The notes under the pieces: generated by a model
What the model was told of the DNA's origin: nothing
Databases searched by the model: none
Seen by the model: the letters and a program-made list of their open reading frames with translations, nothing else
From: a virus
Length of the DNA: 31,933 bases
IMG/VR virus record: IMGVR_UViG_3300025652_000301
Span: 1-31,933 of that record
Direction: 5' to 3' (one strand)
In this document: positions 12,848-19,585 of the stretch, piece after piece
How positions within the stretch are numbered: position 1 is the first letter of the stretch
Layout: every line of letters starts with the position of its first letter
Made by a program: the position numbers and the translations under genes

Positions 12848-12972
12848 ATATTACCATTAAAAAGATGAGAAAGTGCCTAAAACGGCTAAAGGGGGTTATA
12901 AATTTAGCAATAAAATCACTAAGATTATAAGCATATACATTAAAAATATGTTGGTTGATTGGCTTTCTTCCA

Positions 12973-13695
12973 TTACAAAGGCATTAACAAATTGATTGGA
13001 GTTTGACCGTTATTAAGGACTACTGCACAACCAACAGCAGGTCTTTTACCATATTTAGCGTAAGCCATAGCGTAAGATTTGTGATTGATACCACAACCGA
13101 CCTGAGTTCCATAAACTCTAAACTTCTTTCCTACATAATGTTCTGTATAACATTGAGTGTGAAGATGTCCTTGTACGGTATTCATCATATCAGCTCTACA
13201 CTTAGTTCTAGCCGTACCTCCTTCTCCGTGAATATATTGTACTCCGTCTGTTTCGTATCGTTCAACAAAGTTCCAATCAGGAGTTTCTAAGACTTCTTTG
13301 AAAGACTTAATCCATTTAGAAGGTATTGAGGAAGTCTGAGCTTTACGCATTATAATTCTATCGTGGTTTCCAATGATTACAGTAGCCATAGGAAAAGCAT
13401 CACGCCATCTACCTATTTTCTTAATAGCTAATTCTAGCTCGTCTAAGCCACCCATTCCGTCAGCTGATGCCTCGTGATAGCTTGAGTAATGATTGTCTAT
13501 TACATCACCTATAAACACAACCTCTGTGCAATTATAAGCATAGTATTGTTCTATACAGAAGTCTAAGTAGCCGTCTAAACAGAATGGTTCGTGCAAGTCG
13601 CCAATAACTAGAACATTTCTAGTCTCGGCTTCTCGCATTTTTTCTAGTGCCACAATTTCATGCGGCTTTAATCTGTATCTGTTACTTTTTAGCAA
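12973..13695 (-). CDS. Calcineurin-like metallophosphoesterase, 240 aa (TTG start)
   Basis: All five metal-binding motifs are visible: Gly-Asp-Leu-His at 32-35, Gly-Asp-Val-Ile-Asp-Asn-His at 63-69, Gly-Asn-His-Asp at 109-112, His156 and Gly-His-Leu-His at 176-179. It should be an active di-metal phosphoesterase acting on a nucleotide, phosphoprotein or nucleic-acid phosphate. It is the last gene of the late transcript, after the lysis genes, and overlaps the 64-aa membrane protein by 14 bases. No ATG precedes the conserved part within the frame, so TTG at 13695 is the likely start; ATG at 13638 is an alternative. Confidence 0.85.
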   Translation of the reverse strand: MLKSNRYRLKPHEIVALEKMREAETRNVLVIGDLHEPFCLDGYLDFCIEQYYAYNCTEVVFIGDVIDNHYSSYHEASADGMGGLDELELAIKKIGRWRDAFPMATVIIGNHDRIIMRKAQTSSIPSKWIKSFKEVLETPDWNFVERYETDGVQYIHGEGGTARTKCRADMMNTVQGHLHTQCYTEHYVGKKFRVYGTQVGCGINHKSYAMAYAKYGKRPAVGCAVVLNNGQTPINLLMPL

Positions 13696-13876
13696 CGTCA
13701 GCTATTCCCTGTCCAACAATTAAAGTAAGGATTGCGTAGTATAAATCTTTTGCAGTAGCTTCATCAACTCCTAAGTAAGTAACTAAAGCAGGTACAACTA
13801 CAGAACTAACTGCATACCAAAACTTCTTGCTCTTAATCATTTGACCGATTAAGTACTTTTCTAAAAACTTTTTCAT
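13682..13876 (-). CDS. Small membrane protein, holin candidate, 64 aa
   Basis: A 64-residue protein with a basic N-terminus (six Lys in the first 18 residues) and two hydrophobic segments: Phe-Trp-Tyr-Ala-Val-Ser-Ser-Val-Val-Val-Pro-Ala-Leu-Val and Tyr-Tyr-Ala-Ile-Leu-Thr-Leu-Ile-Val-Gly. They are separated by a short turn. Size, two-helix layout and place beside the DUF5675 gene suggest a holin. A second holin candidate is the 52-aa protein at 14402-14560, so one may be a holin and the other an antiholin or pinholin. Confidence 0.55.
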   Translation of the reverse strand: MKKFLEKYLIGQMIKSKKFWYAVSSVVVPALVTYLGVDEATAKDLYYAILTLIVGQGIADVAKK

Positions 13877-13878
13877 AA

Positions 13879-14331
13879 CTATTTATTTTTGATTATTAAA
13901 TTAATATTTTCTCCGCCCAAATATATAATTTCTTGCATAACTAAATCCATAGCTAAGCGAGAGTTTTCAACAATGTCTTGTTCACGACCATTTCCTACTA
14001 GAATACAGCCGCTTGTATCTTTAGCTGTGTTACCCCTATGAAATAAGATATAATCCCTATTAGGAACGTCCTGAACTAACAAATGCAAGTAATCCCTTGT
14101 AGCACTTTCTCTTGCTAATCTAAGTCTTACCTTATACCGACCTTTAGGAATACAGCTTATACTTCTTTGATTGTCTATCCAAGGATTTTCTAATGTATCA
14201 CAAAAACTTTCACCATTAATAAACAATCTACCAATAGTTGATTTTTCTGTGAAGGTATCTCTTATGATTAAAAGATTAACGACCTTGACCTCTGTAGGCT
14301 TTTTTAAAACCGTTCTGTCCTTTACTTGCAT
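13879..14331 (-). CDS. DUF5675 family protein, probable lysis/cell-wall function, 150 aa
   Basis: The core shows the DUF5675 pattern: Ile-Gly-Arg-Leu-Phe-Ile-Asn-Gly, Asp-Thr-Leu-Glu-Asn-Pro-Trp, Ile-Pro-Lys-Gly-Arg-Tyr-Lys-Val, then His-Arg-Gly-Asn-Thr-Ala-x-Asp-Thr-Ser-Gly-Cys-Ile-Leu-Val-Gly. The His...Ser-Gly-Cys arrangement recalls L,D-transpeptidase-like active sites, so a peptidoglycan role is plausible, as is an endolysin role by position between two holin candidates. An open frame extends to a TTG at 14418. That part overlaps the 41-aa gene on another frame, so I start at the ATG at 14331. Confidence 0.65.
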   Translation of the reverse strand: MQVKDRTVLKKPTEVKVVNLLIIRDTFTEKSTIGRLFINGESFCDTLENPWIDNQRSISCIPKGRYKVRLRLARESATRDYLHLLVQDVPNRDYILFHRGNTAKDTSGCILVGNGREQDIVENSRLAMDLVMQEIIYLGGENINLIIKNK

Positions 14332-14401
14332 TTTTGGAGTGTATTCCCTTTCGTTTCTTTTTAACGCTCTTAAAAGAGCTTGTAACAACTTTACGAGCCA
14401 T
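14276..14401 (-). CDS. Very basic small protein ending Tyr-Arg-Gly-Gln-Gly-Arg, 41 aa
   Basis: A 41-codon frame with ATG directly after the stop of the 52-aa gene. The product is extremely basic: a Lys-Lys-Lys-Arg-Lys stretch, Ile-His-Ser-Lys-Asn-Ala, and a C-terminal Lys-Lys-Ala-Tyr-Arg-Gly-Gln-Gly-Arg. I recall small proteins with this kind of ending in Bacteroidota phages, always without known function. It overlaps the start of the DUF5675 frame. A nucleic-acid-binding or capsid-internal role would fit the charge but is a guess. Confidence 0.55.
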   Translation of the reverse strand: MARKVVTSSFKSVKKKRKGIHSKNASKGQNGFKKAYRGQGR

Positions 14402-14560
14402 CTAGTTATTTTTATCAAATTGAATGAATTTATATATAGTATATGCTATTGAAAGTATTAGTGCAATAAAACTTAGTATTTCATTTGCACTTGCTAGAGT
14501 GAACCCAATAGCTGAAAAATTAGCTAACCCTACTTGTAGAGTATCTTTTACTTCTGTCAT
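14402..14560 (-). CDS. Holin-like membrane protein, 52 aa
   Basis: A 52-residue protein with two short hydrophobic segments. The first is Leu-Ala-Asn-Phe-Ser-Ala-Ile-Gly-Phe-Thr-Leu, and the second is Ile-Leu-Ser-Phe-Ile-Ala-Leu-Ile-Leu-Ser-Ile-Ala-Tyr-Thr-Ile-Tyr. A Lys-rich tail follows. This arrangement (Asn-Glu before the second helix, then Tyr-Lys) is like small holin-type proteins of marine Bacteroidota phages. Its stop abuts the ATG of the 41-aa gene, and it overlaps the 38-aa frame upstream. Confidence 0.6.
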   Translation of the reverse strand: MTEVKDTLQVGLANFSAIGFTLASANEILSFIALILSIAYTIYKFIQFDKNN

Positions 14561-14636
14561 TGTTTTTTGTTTTTTTATCTAAGTAAGATTTTAACTTAGT
14601 AACATTTTTAGTTTTCGGTTTATAGTGTCTTTTCAT
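14520..14636 (-). CDS. Possible basic microprotein, 38 aa
   Basis: The ATG overlaps the TAA of the connector gene by one base (TAATG), and the 38-codon frame is Lys-rich with a mid helix (Lys-Leu-Lys-Ser-Tyr-Leu-Asp-Lys-Lys). It overlaps the 52-aa holin-like gene by 41 bases, which is longer than other overlaps here, so the C-terminal part may be fortuitous. The start coupling favours translation, perhaps mainly to feed ribosomes to the next gene. Confidence 0.35.
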   Translation of the reverse strand: MKRHYKPKTKNVTKLKSYLDKKTKNNDRSKRYSTSRVS

Positions 14637-15202
14637 TATGAGTAATCAGAAGCGTTTAAAAAGTTTCTCAATGTAAGTTTAGTTCCTTGTCTCATTGGTC
14701 TTTCAAGGTTCATACCGTTATAGTAAGCGTTTTGGTCAGGAGAAATGTCTGCTCCACTATTAGTATTGTATTCAGGAAAAAGAGTTATATTGTTAGTGAT
14801 ATACTGTATCATTCTTTCTGTAAAGTATTCAGCATTGTTTCTTACTTCTTCTCTAAGGTGTTGAGCTTCTTCTGTGCTTAACGCATTTCCTGTCTCAGAA
14901 GTCTTAGAATAGATGTTACCGTTTTCCGTTTTAAAGCGTAAATAAGGTATGGACATATGAAACGCCCACGAAGGCAAACAGTCGCCTATATACTCATCTA
15001 CTAAAGTCTTGTATGCCCCTGTTAAAGTTCCTGCTGTAATTTCAGCTTCTAGCTTTTGGTACAAGTCAGTTCCTAGTTTTGGCTCTATATAAATACGCTG
15101 TGCCTGTAAAACATAAGGTAACAATATTTGAGGGTCAACATTTAAGTTAATTGCTGTGCTATCTTTTAGCTTTGCTTCTGATATAAATAATACGTAGCTC
15201 AT
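14636..15202 (-). CDS. Putative head-tail connector/adaptor, 188 aa
   Basis: A 188-residue, mostly helical protein starting two bases after the portal stop. An Ile-Tyr-Ile-Glu-Pro-Lys-Leu-Gly-Thr-Asp-Leu-Tyr motif near residue 36 and the overall helical pattern resemble head-tail adaptor proteins of Bacteroidota phages (DUF6712-like, related in role to gp6/gp15 adaptors). It would dock under the portal. Its position right after the portal supports this; the family name is from memory and moderate. Confidence 0.55.
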   Translation of the reverse strand: MSYVLFISEAKLKDSTAINLNVDPQILLPYVLQAQRIYIEPKLGTDLYQKLEAEITAGTLTGAYKTLVDEYIGDCLPSWAFHMSIPYLRFKTENGNIYSKTSETGNALSTEEAQHLREEVRNNAEYFTERMIQYITNNITLFPEYNTNSGADISPDQNAYYNGMNLERPMRQGTKLTLRNFLNASDYS

Positions 15203-15204
15203 AA

Positions 15205-17046
15205 TTAGTTGTAATATCCGTTATTTTTCATTTTTCTAGGTGGTGTTGCTACCAACTTATCGTTCTTCTTAGCAGTAAATCCTTCTGACTTAGCTTTAGT
15301 GTAGCCAATCATATCAGCGTCTTCTATTTTAGTTGTCTTACTTTCACCTATAACTGTCTTGTAAATTCTTCTACTCCAAAAGTGATGACATTGAGGTCCT
15401 CCTTTGTAGAGCCAAATTGAATAAGTAGCTGCTCCGTCAATACCAAACCCTGCATTTACAGGTTTTTTACCCATATTAATTATATCTTCCTTTCTGTAAA
15501 GCTTTTTAGCTGCTGTCATTTTCTTGCAGAAATCTCTTTTAGTTCCTGATTTGTTTTCTAAGAAATTGTCATTAGCGTAAACATATCTAACTCTAAAGTA
15601 ATCATAAGACTTTTTAGAGATACCATCTTGCTCTGACTTACGGCTTGGAATAGCTCTACCTGTTGAAGCTAGTTCTAACTTCTCAGTCATTAATTCGTTT
15701 AATACTTCTTCATAGTTAAAGTCTTGGTGTTCTCCATCTACAACTTCTTCTTCTATTAATTCCCATTCTTCAGGTATATCCTCTCCAAATTCTTCAATAA
15801 ATTTATCAAGCTCTGTCTTTTCACTTGCAAAGTCTTCTCTAACTTCTACATCTGCTAAAGGCTTCAAGCCAACTTCTTCTCTTATCTCGTCTTCAGTCAT
15901 TACTCCTTTTAAGTCTTCTGAAGTAAATTCTACTGTTATAGGTTTTAATTGTACAAACTGAACAGGTAAGTCCATATTGTTTACTGAGAATATAGTCTGT
16001 AAAGTATTTAAGATATGGAGTTGGAACGGCTTTACAACTGTGTTCAAATAGAAATTTCCTGCTGCGTTAAGTTCATCTACATTTGAGCCTAAACCTGTGT
16101 CAGATTTAATACCCATAAGCATAGGAGACGTTACACGGTGTCCTGTAAGTATGTTTTGAACTAATAGCTCTTGTAGTGCTAAGTATTGTTTGTCTGCGTC
16201 AGAAACGCTTATAGGAGTTATTTCAGGTGTTCTAGTCTTATCATCTGAGAACGTTAAAATAAACTTCCCTGAGTTTGAAGCTCCTGTAAATTTCTCTACT
16301 AAACTTTGTTCTATCTGTCTTCTTTCTTCTTGCGTAGGAATACCATTAGCAAAAGAAACAAAATAGCTCCCACTAAATCCATTTTCTATATTGTTTAAAT
16401 GAAACTCTGCTACCTTTTGGTCTACTAAGCACCAATTATTAGCCGCTAAATAGTCAGGTGTATGATAGCAATCCATATTAGGACTGTAAGCACCTGTATA
16501 AAGTAACTGACTTCCTGAAGTTCTATCGTTCACATTAAAAGCATTAATAGGATAGGGTTTATTTGTCCTAGTGTTTGCCCAATCAGCACTTATATAGTAA
16601 CAGTCTACCTTACCCATTGCGTTTGGTCTTCCTGCTCTTACACGCTCTACAGGTACGTGATACACCTCTGCTATTTCTGTTCTTTCTCTATTCCATACAA
16701 TATGCAAAGCGTATGCTCCTTGAAGTTTAAAATCAAAAGCTACTTTCTTTATTACTTGGTGTAAACTTTCGTTGGAATTAGCGTGTCTTAGAAACTTTTT
16801 AAGCTTTACGTAATTTTCTAAATTAGTATCTTCTTCTTCAGCTATTAAGTCTTCTCCTGCTATCATTTCAGCTGTAGCGTTTATGATTGCAGCGTGTGTA
16901 CTAGAATTATAATAAAGGTCAATTAAGAACTGAGGGTAAAGGTTTCTCCAATCTTCTGTTCCGTACTCTATGTAATCACGTCCTCTTACTTCTTGTACTA
17001 TTGGAGCTGTTGATGTTTCTAAGTTTATACTAAGTATTTTATCCAT
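15205..17046 (-). CDS. Portal protein with C-terminal extension, 613 aa
   Basis: The head portal, a ring at one capsid vertex through which DNA enters and leaves. The first 430 residues follow the HK97/SPP1 portal plan: an N-terminal clip/wing region, a conserved His-Val-Pro-Val-Glu-Arg-Val-Arg, a Pro-Met-Leu-Met-Gly-Ile loop and a long stem helix. An acidic linker follows (about 425-480, many Glu/Asp). The last 130 residues form a separate domain with Phe-Cys-Lys-Lys-Met, Tyr-Arg-Lys-Glu-Asp-Ile, Leu-Tyr-Lys-Gly-Gly, Cys-His-His-Phe-Trp and Arg-Arg-Ile-Tyr. That domain may be a fused minor head protein. The gene lies far from terL, at the end of the structural genes. Confidence 0.85.
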   Translation of the reverse strand: MDKILSINLETSTAPIVQEVRGRDYIEYGTEDWRNLYPQFLIDLYYNSSTHAAIINATAEMIAGEDLIAEEEDTNLENYVKLKKFLRHANSNESLHQVIKKVAFDFKLQGAYALHIVWNRERTEIAEVYHVPVERVRAGRPNAMGKVDCYYISADWANTRTNKPYPINAFNVNDRTSGSQLLYTGAYSPNMDCYHTPDYLAANNWCLVDQKVAEFHLNNIENGFSGSYFVSFANGIPTQEERRQIEQSLVEKFTGASNSGKFILTFSDDKTRTPEITPISVSDADKQYLALQELLVQNILTGHRVTSPMLMGIKSDTGLGSNVDELNAAGNFYLNTVVKPFQLHILNTLQTIFSVNNMDLPVQFVQLKPITVEFTSEDLKGVMTEDEIREEVGLKPLADVEVREDFASEKTELDKFIEEFGEDIPEEWELIEEEVVDGEHQDFNYEEVLNELMTEKLELASTGRAIPSRKSEQDGISKKSYDYFRVRYVYANDNFLENKSGTKRDFCKKMTAAKKLYRKEDIINMGKKPVNAGFGIDGAATYSIWLYKGGPQCHHFWSRRIYKTVIGESKTTKIEDADMIGYTKAKSEGFTAKKNDKLVATPPRKMKNNGYYN

Positions 17047-17047
17047 T

Positions 17048-17413
17048 TTATTCTATTATTAATTCATCAGGGTCTACATCTGTACCTTCTGCGTTCTTTT
17101 CATAACCTAAGAACGAATGTACACAATTTACAGGAAATAACTCGTGTATTCCAAAGTCAAATTCTTCTGTAGTCATTAGGTCGTAAAATACTCCATCATA
17201 ATAAATAGGTGGAGTTAATTCTTTACCATCTTTATCATAAGTTGCAGGTACTTCTACTATCTTACCAAGATACACGATTGCTTGTGTACCATTTCTGTAA
17301 ACATCTTGAGTAACTCCTTCTTCAGTTATTACTTCGTAAGTACCTTTAGCAAGTAAGTCAGCATCTCCTTCTGCTTTTGTGTCGTAGTGTAATTTATATA
17401 TGTTTTGATTCAT
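17048..17413 (-). CDS. Small acidic protein before portal, 121 aa
   Basis: A 121-residue acidic protein with an N-terminal segment resembling repeated beta strands (Tyr-Lys-Leu-His-Tyr-Asp, then Val-Ile-Thr-Glu-Glu-Gly-Val). No family recognised. It lies one base from the portal gene and overlaps the end of the homing endonuclease by one base, so it was probably next to the LamG gene before the endonuclease arrived. A minor structural or assembly role is possible. Confidence 0.6.
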   Translation of the reverse strand: MNQNIYKLHYDTKAEGDADLLAKGTYEVITEEGVTQDVYRNGTQAIVYLGKIVEVPATYDKDGKELTPPIYYDGVFYDLMTTEEFDFGIHELFPVNCVHSFLGYEKNAEGTDVDPDELIIE

Positions 17414-17988
17414 TATGCGTAAATTAAGTTTGTTCTATTTTTAAGTCTTCCCGACATCATTGCCCGTAATGTACTTATATTTATATCAAAAATTTTACTT
17501 GCAATTATCATACTTTCATAAAATATACCTGTGCTTGAGTCTAACAATATTTTGCTGTGTTTAGAAGATATTTTTCTTTTTGTTTCATCTGAATGAGTAT
17601 AACCTTTTTTAGAAGTAACTCTTTTGTTTATATGCTCATTACTTTGTTTTCTTCCTTTTCCTGCAATACTCATTTTTTTTCTAACCTCTGTACTAAAAAC
17701 TGCTTTTTTATCTGTTGTTTTAGTTAATATACAATTCAATCCGTTTGTAATAGCATTATAAAACTCTTGCCAATATCTTTCACGATAATTTAATTGTTCA
17801 ACATCACATTCTTCTATTATTTCAATTTGATGATTTTCTATCCCATACTTTAAAATAGAATTAAATATTTTTGGCTGTCCATTACAATTTTTTTGTTTTT
17901 TGTATTCCAATAATCTTTCTTCTAATCTTATAGATTGACCTATATAGACTCTATTTGATGGAGAAGTTATTTTATAAATTCCTATCAT
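17413..17988 (-). CDS. Free-standing GIY-YIG homing endonuclease, 191 aa
   Basis: Residues 1-90 form a GIY-YIG nuclease domain: Gly-Ile-Tyr-Lys-Ile at 3-7, Val-Tyr-Ile-Gly-Gln-Ser at 14-19, a following Arg, and a later Tyr-Arg-Glu-Arg-Tyr-Trp. Residues about 105-145 contain NUMOD3-like repeats (Arg-Lys-Lys-Met-Ser, Gly-Arg-Lys, Lys-Arg-Lys-Ile-Ser). The C-terminus has a NUMOD1-like helix-turn-helix segment (Ala-Ser-Lys-Ile-Phe-Asp-Ile). Such SegA-type enzymes cut a related phage lacking the gene and copy themselves in. It is inserted cleanly between the LamG and 121-aa genes, leaving both intact. Confidence 0.85.
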   Translation of the reverse strand: MIGIYKITSPSNRVYIGQSIRLEERLLEYKKQKNCNGQPKIFNSILKYGIENHQIEIIEECDVEQLNYRERYWQEFYNAITNGLNCILTKTTDKKAVFSTEVRKKMSIAGKGRKQSNEHINKRVTSKKGYTHSDETKRKISSKHSKILLDSSTGIFYESMIIASKIFDINISTLRAMMSGRLKNRTNLIYA

Positions 17989-17989
17989 A

Positions 17990-19126
17990 TTATGAAGTTA
18001 ATGCTGCTAGTTGAGTATCTGAGAGTGCTGTCTTGTAGACTTGTAGTTGTTTTACTTTGCCGAATAAGTTTTCACTTCCTGAACCATTATCAAGTGCTAA
18101 TCTATTCATACTTGTTGGTGTTGTTCCACTAGTATCAGTTCCTCTTTCTACTCCATTAATCCATATAGAAAAATCATTTTCTTTATATTTTAATGCTACT
18201 TTATTAAAATCAATAACTGTAATTCCTGTTATGTCAAAAGTAACTTGAGTTGAACCACCTACTTTAACTTGAGAAACTATTCTGTTACTTGAATTACTAA
18301 AATAAAGTCTAACTAGATTATTTCCTGTGCCATCTGATAACGCTATTGTCCTATTAGTTCCATCATTACTAAATGCAGCCATTTCTACAAACAAAACCCC
18401 CTCTGTACTATTAATCAAACTACCTATACCATCTCTTGTGAAGATGTCTTGGTTTCTTGTTACTGTACTTCCTGATGTTGGAATGTATGATGTTGGGTAA
18501 GAGCCTTCTTCTAATTGTGCTCCCCATATTAACACTTCAGTAAGAGTAGATGAACCTCTGAAATCTACTGCATAAAAATTATTTACACTTGAAGTAATTT
18601 CTATTCTTTGCCATTCAGTAGTAACTGTTGTTAAAACACCACTGTCAAGACTGCCATTTCCAAAGTAAGCAGTACCACTTCCACTAATAGTTCTTGCCCA
18701 AATTGATTTACTATATTCTACAGAACTACTTCCTATTACTTTTGCAATTTTAGAATTACTACCATCTTTAACAATATGCCAAGCATTATAATTACCATCA
18801 GGAGATTTTATTGTTGTACTTTTAACAGGAGTTTCTACATCTGTATTAGAAGTCCAATAAGTATCTGTAAAATCTTCACTATAATGTATAAGATTTGTCC
18901 TCTGTGGCTCTGCTAATATATGTGGACAACCTCCTCCTGTGTAGTCTATACGAGGTACGTTAGATAAAACATCTTCAATTAAACCATTCTCATCTACTCT
19001 TGTAGCAGCAGTTGCTCTAGTAACATCCATATCTGCCGTTCCATCACTAGGAATAACTGCATACAATTCTCCTGCCTTATATCCATTAGGAGTTACTACA
19101 ATACTTACATCATCTAATAAACTCAT
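17990..19126 (-). CDS. LamG/concanavalin-like lectin structural protein, 378 aa
   Basis: An N-terminal segment contains Ala-Thr-Arg-Val-Asp-Glu-Asn-Gly-Leu-Ile-Glu and Ala-Glu-Pro-Gln-Arg-Thr-Asn-Leu-Ile, a signature seen in phage carbohydrate-binding virion proteins. A central beta domain follows, then a C-terminal LamG-like domain from about residue 240 (Val-Leu-Phe-Val-Glu-Met, Trp-Ile-Asn-Gly-Val-Glu-Arg). It probably binds host or environmental glycans on the virion surface. It is placed after head/tail-tube genes and before the portal, not near the tail fibre, so it may decorate the capsid or collar. Its ATG overlaps the 55-aa gene's TGA. Confidence 0.75.
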   Translation of the reverse strand: MSLLDDVSIVVTPNGYKAGELYAVIPSDGTADMDVTRATAATRVDENGLIEDVLSNVPRIDYTGGGCPHILAEPQRTNLIHYSEDFTDTYWTSNTDVETPVKSTTIKSPDGNYNAWHIVKDGSNSKIAKVIGSSSVEYSKSIWARTISGSGTAYFGNGSLDSGVLTTVTTEWQRIEITSSVNNFYAVDFRGSSTLTEVLIWGAQLEEGSYPTSYIPTSGSTVTRNQDIFTRDGIGSLINSTEGVLFVEMAAFSNDGTNRTIALSDGTGNNLVRLYFSNSSNRIVSQVKVGGSTQVTFDITGITVIDFNKVALKYKENDFSIWINGVERGTDTSGTTPTSMNRLALDNGSGSENLFGKVKQLQVYKTALSDTQLAALTS

Positions 19127-19290
19127 GCTATATTACTTAAATTAGTTAATTGTGCTTCTAAACAAGCCTTAGCCTCAAATACACCTCCATCAGCAACAAC
19201 TCTAACCTTAAAGTCATTTACTTGCTTTTGTACAGGTGTTAATCCTCCTTTATTACTAGAAGGTAAAGACATTCCTAGTGCTAACTTCAT
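19123..19290 (-). CDS. Small structural-region protein, 55 aa
   Basis: A 55-codon frame fills the gap between the 94-aa gene and the LamG gene. Its ATG overlaps the upstream TAA by one base and its TGA overlaps the LamG ATG by four bases. The peptide has a short flexible start, then Asn-Asp-Phe-Lys-Val-Arg-Val-Val-Ala-Asp-Gly-Gly and Phe-Glu-Ala-Lys-Ala-Cys-Leu-Glu. I do not recognise a family. Overlap on both sides is good evidence for translation. Confidence 0.65.
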   Translation of the reverse strand: MKLALGMSLPSSNKGGLTPVQKQVNDFKVRVVADGGVFEAKACLEAQLTNLSNIA

Positions 19291-19574
19291 TATATTACTT
19301 GGTCATAGTAACAAATAGCAATACCACTTGTTAAAGTAATTGCTGAAACTGCAAGAAATAAAGTCGTTCCTGCTGCGATAGTCGTATGAAGCCTTGCAGC
19401 TGAGCTTCCTGTTCCTGTTTGAATATTAGCAGCAGTTATAGAAGCTATAACGCTTTCTGTAACAAAGTAAACTGCATAATAGTCTTTATCTGTCATTGCT
19501 GTTGTTGTAATAACATCACATCTATTTTTCCCTAGTTGCTCAGTTAATAATTGTTGTACGTTTTCTATTGCCAT
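19290..19574 (-). CDS. Small Ala/Thr/Ile-rich structural protein, 94 aa
   Basis: A 94-residue beta-type protein with an N-terminal helix and alternating hydrophobic strands (Leu-Phe-Leu-Ala-Val-Ser-Ala-Ile). It has no clear membrane helix despite the hydrophobic content. Family unknown. It lies between the 160-aa gene and the 55-aa gene in the operon leading to the portal. A capsid decoration or minor tail role would fit its size and composition. Confidence 0.6.
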   Translation of the reverse strand: MAIENVQQLLTEQLGKNRCDVITTTAMTDKDYYAVYFVTESVIASITAANIQTGTGSSAARLHTTIAAGTTLFLAVSAITLTSGIAICYYDQVI

Positions 19575-19585
19575 TTTTTTTTATT

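Noticed and set aside
12711-12972. tRNA or small RNA gene in the largest gap
   Set aside because: No cloverleaf or CCA-type acceptor could be traced and the only clear stem is a short palindrome.
14332-14418. N-terminal extension of the DUF5675 protein from a TTG
   Set aside because: The extension looks like an amphipathic basic helix only because it overlaps the 41-aa gene in another frame; an ATG at 14331 lies closer to the conserved core. A real long form is not excluded.
17990-19126. Diversity-generating retroelement acting on the lectin or fibre gene
   Set aside because: No reverse transcriptase gene and no template/variable repeat pair was seen; the allele differences found are in the gp10-like and tail genes and involve indels, not adenine-specific changes.
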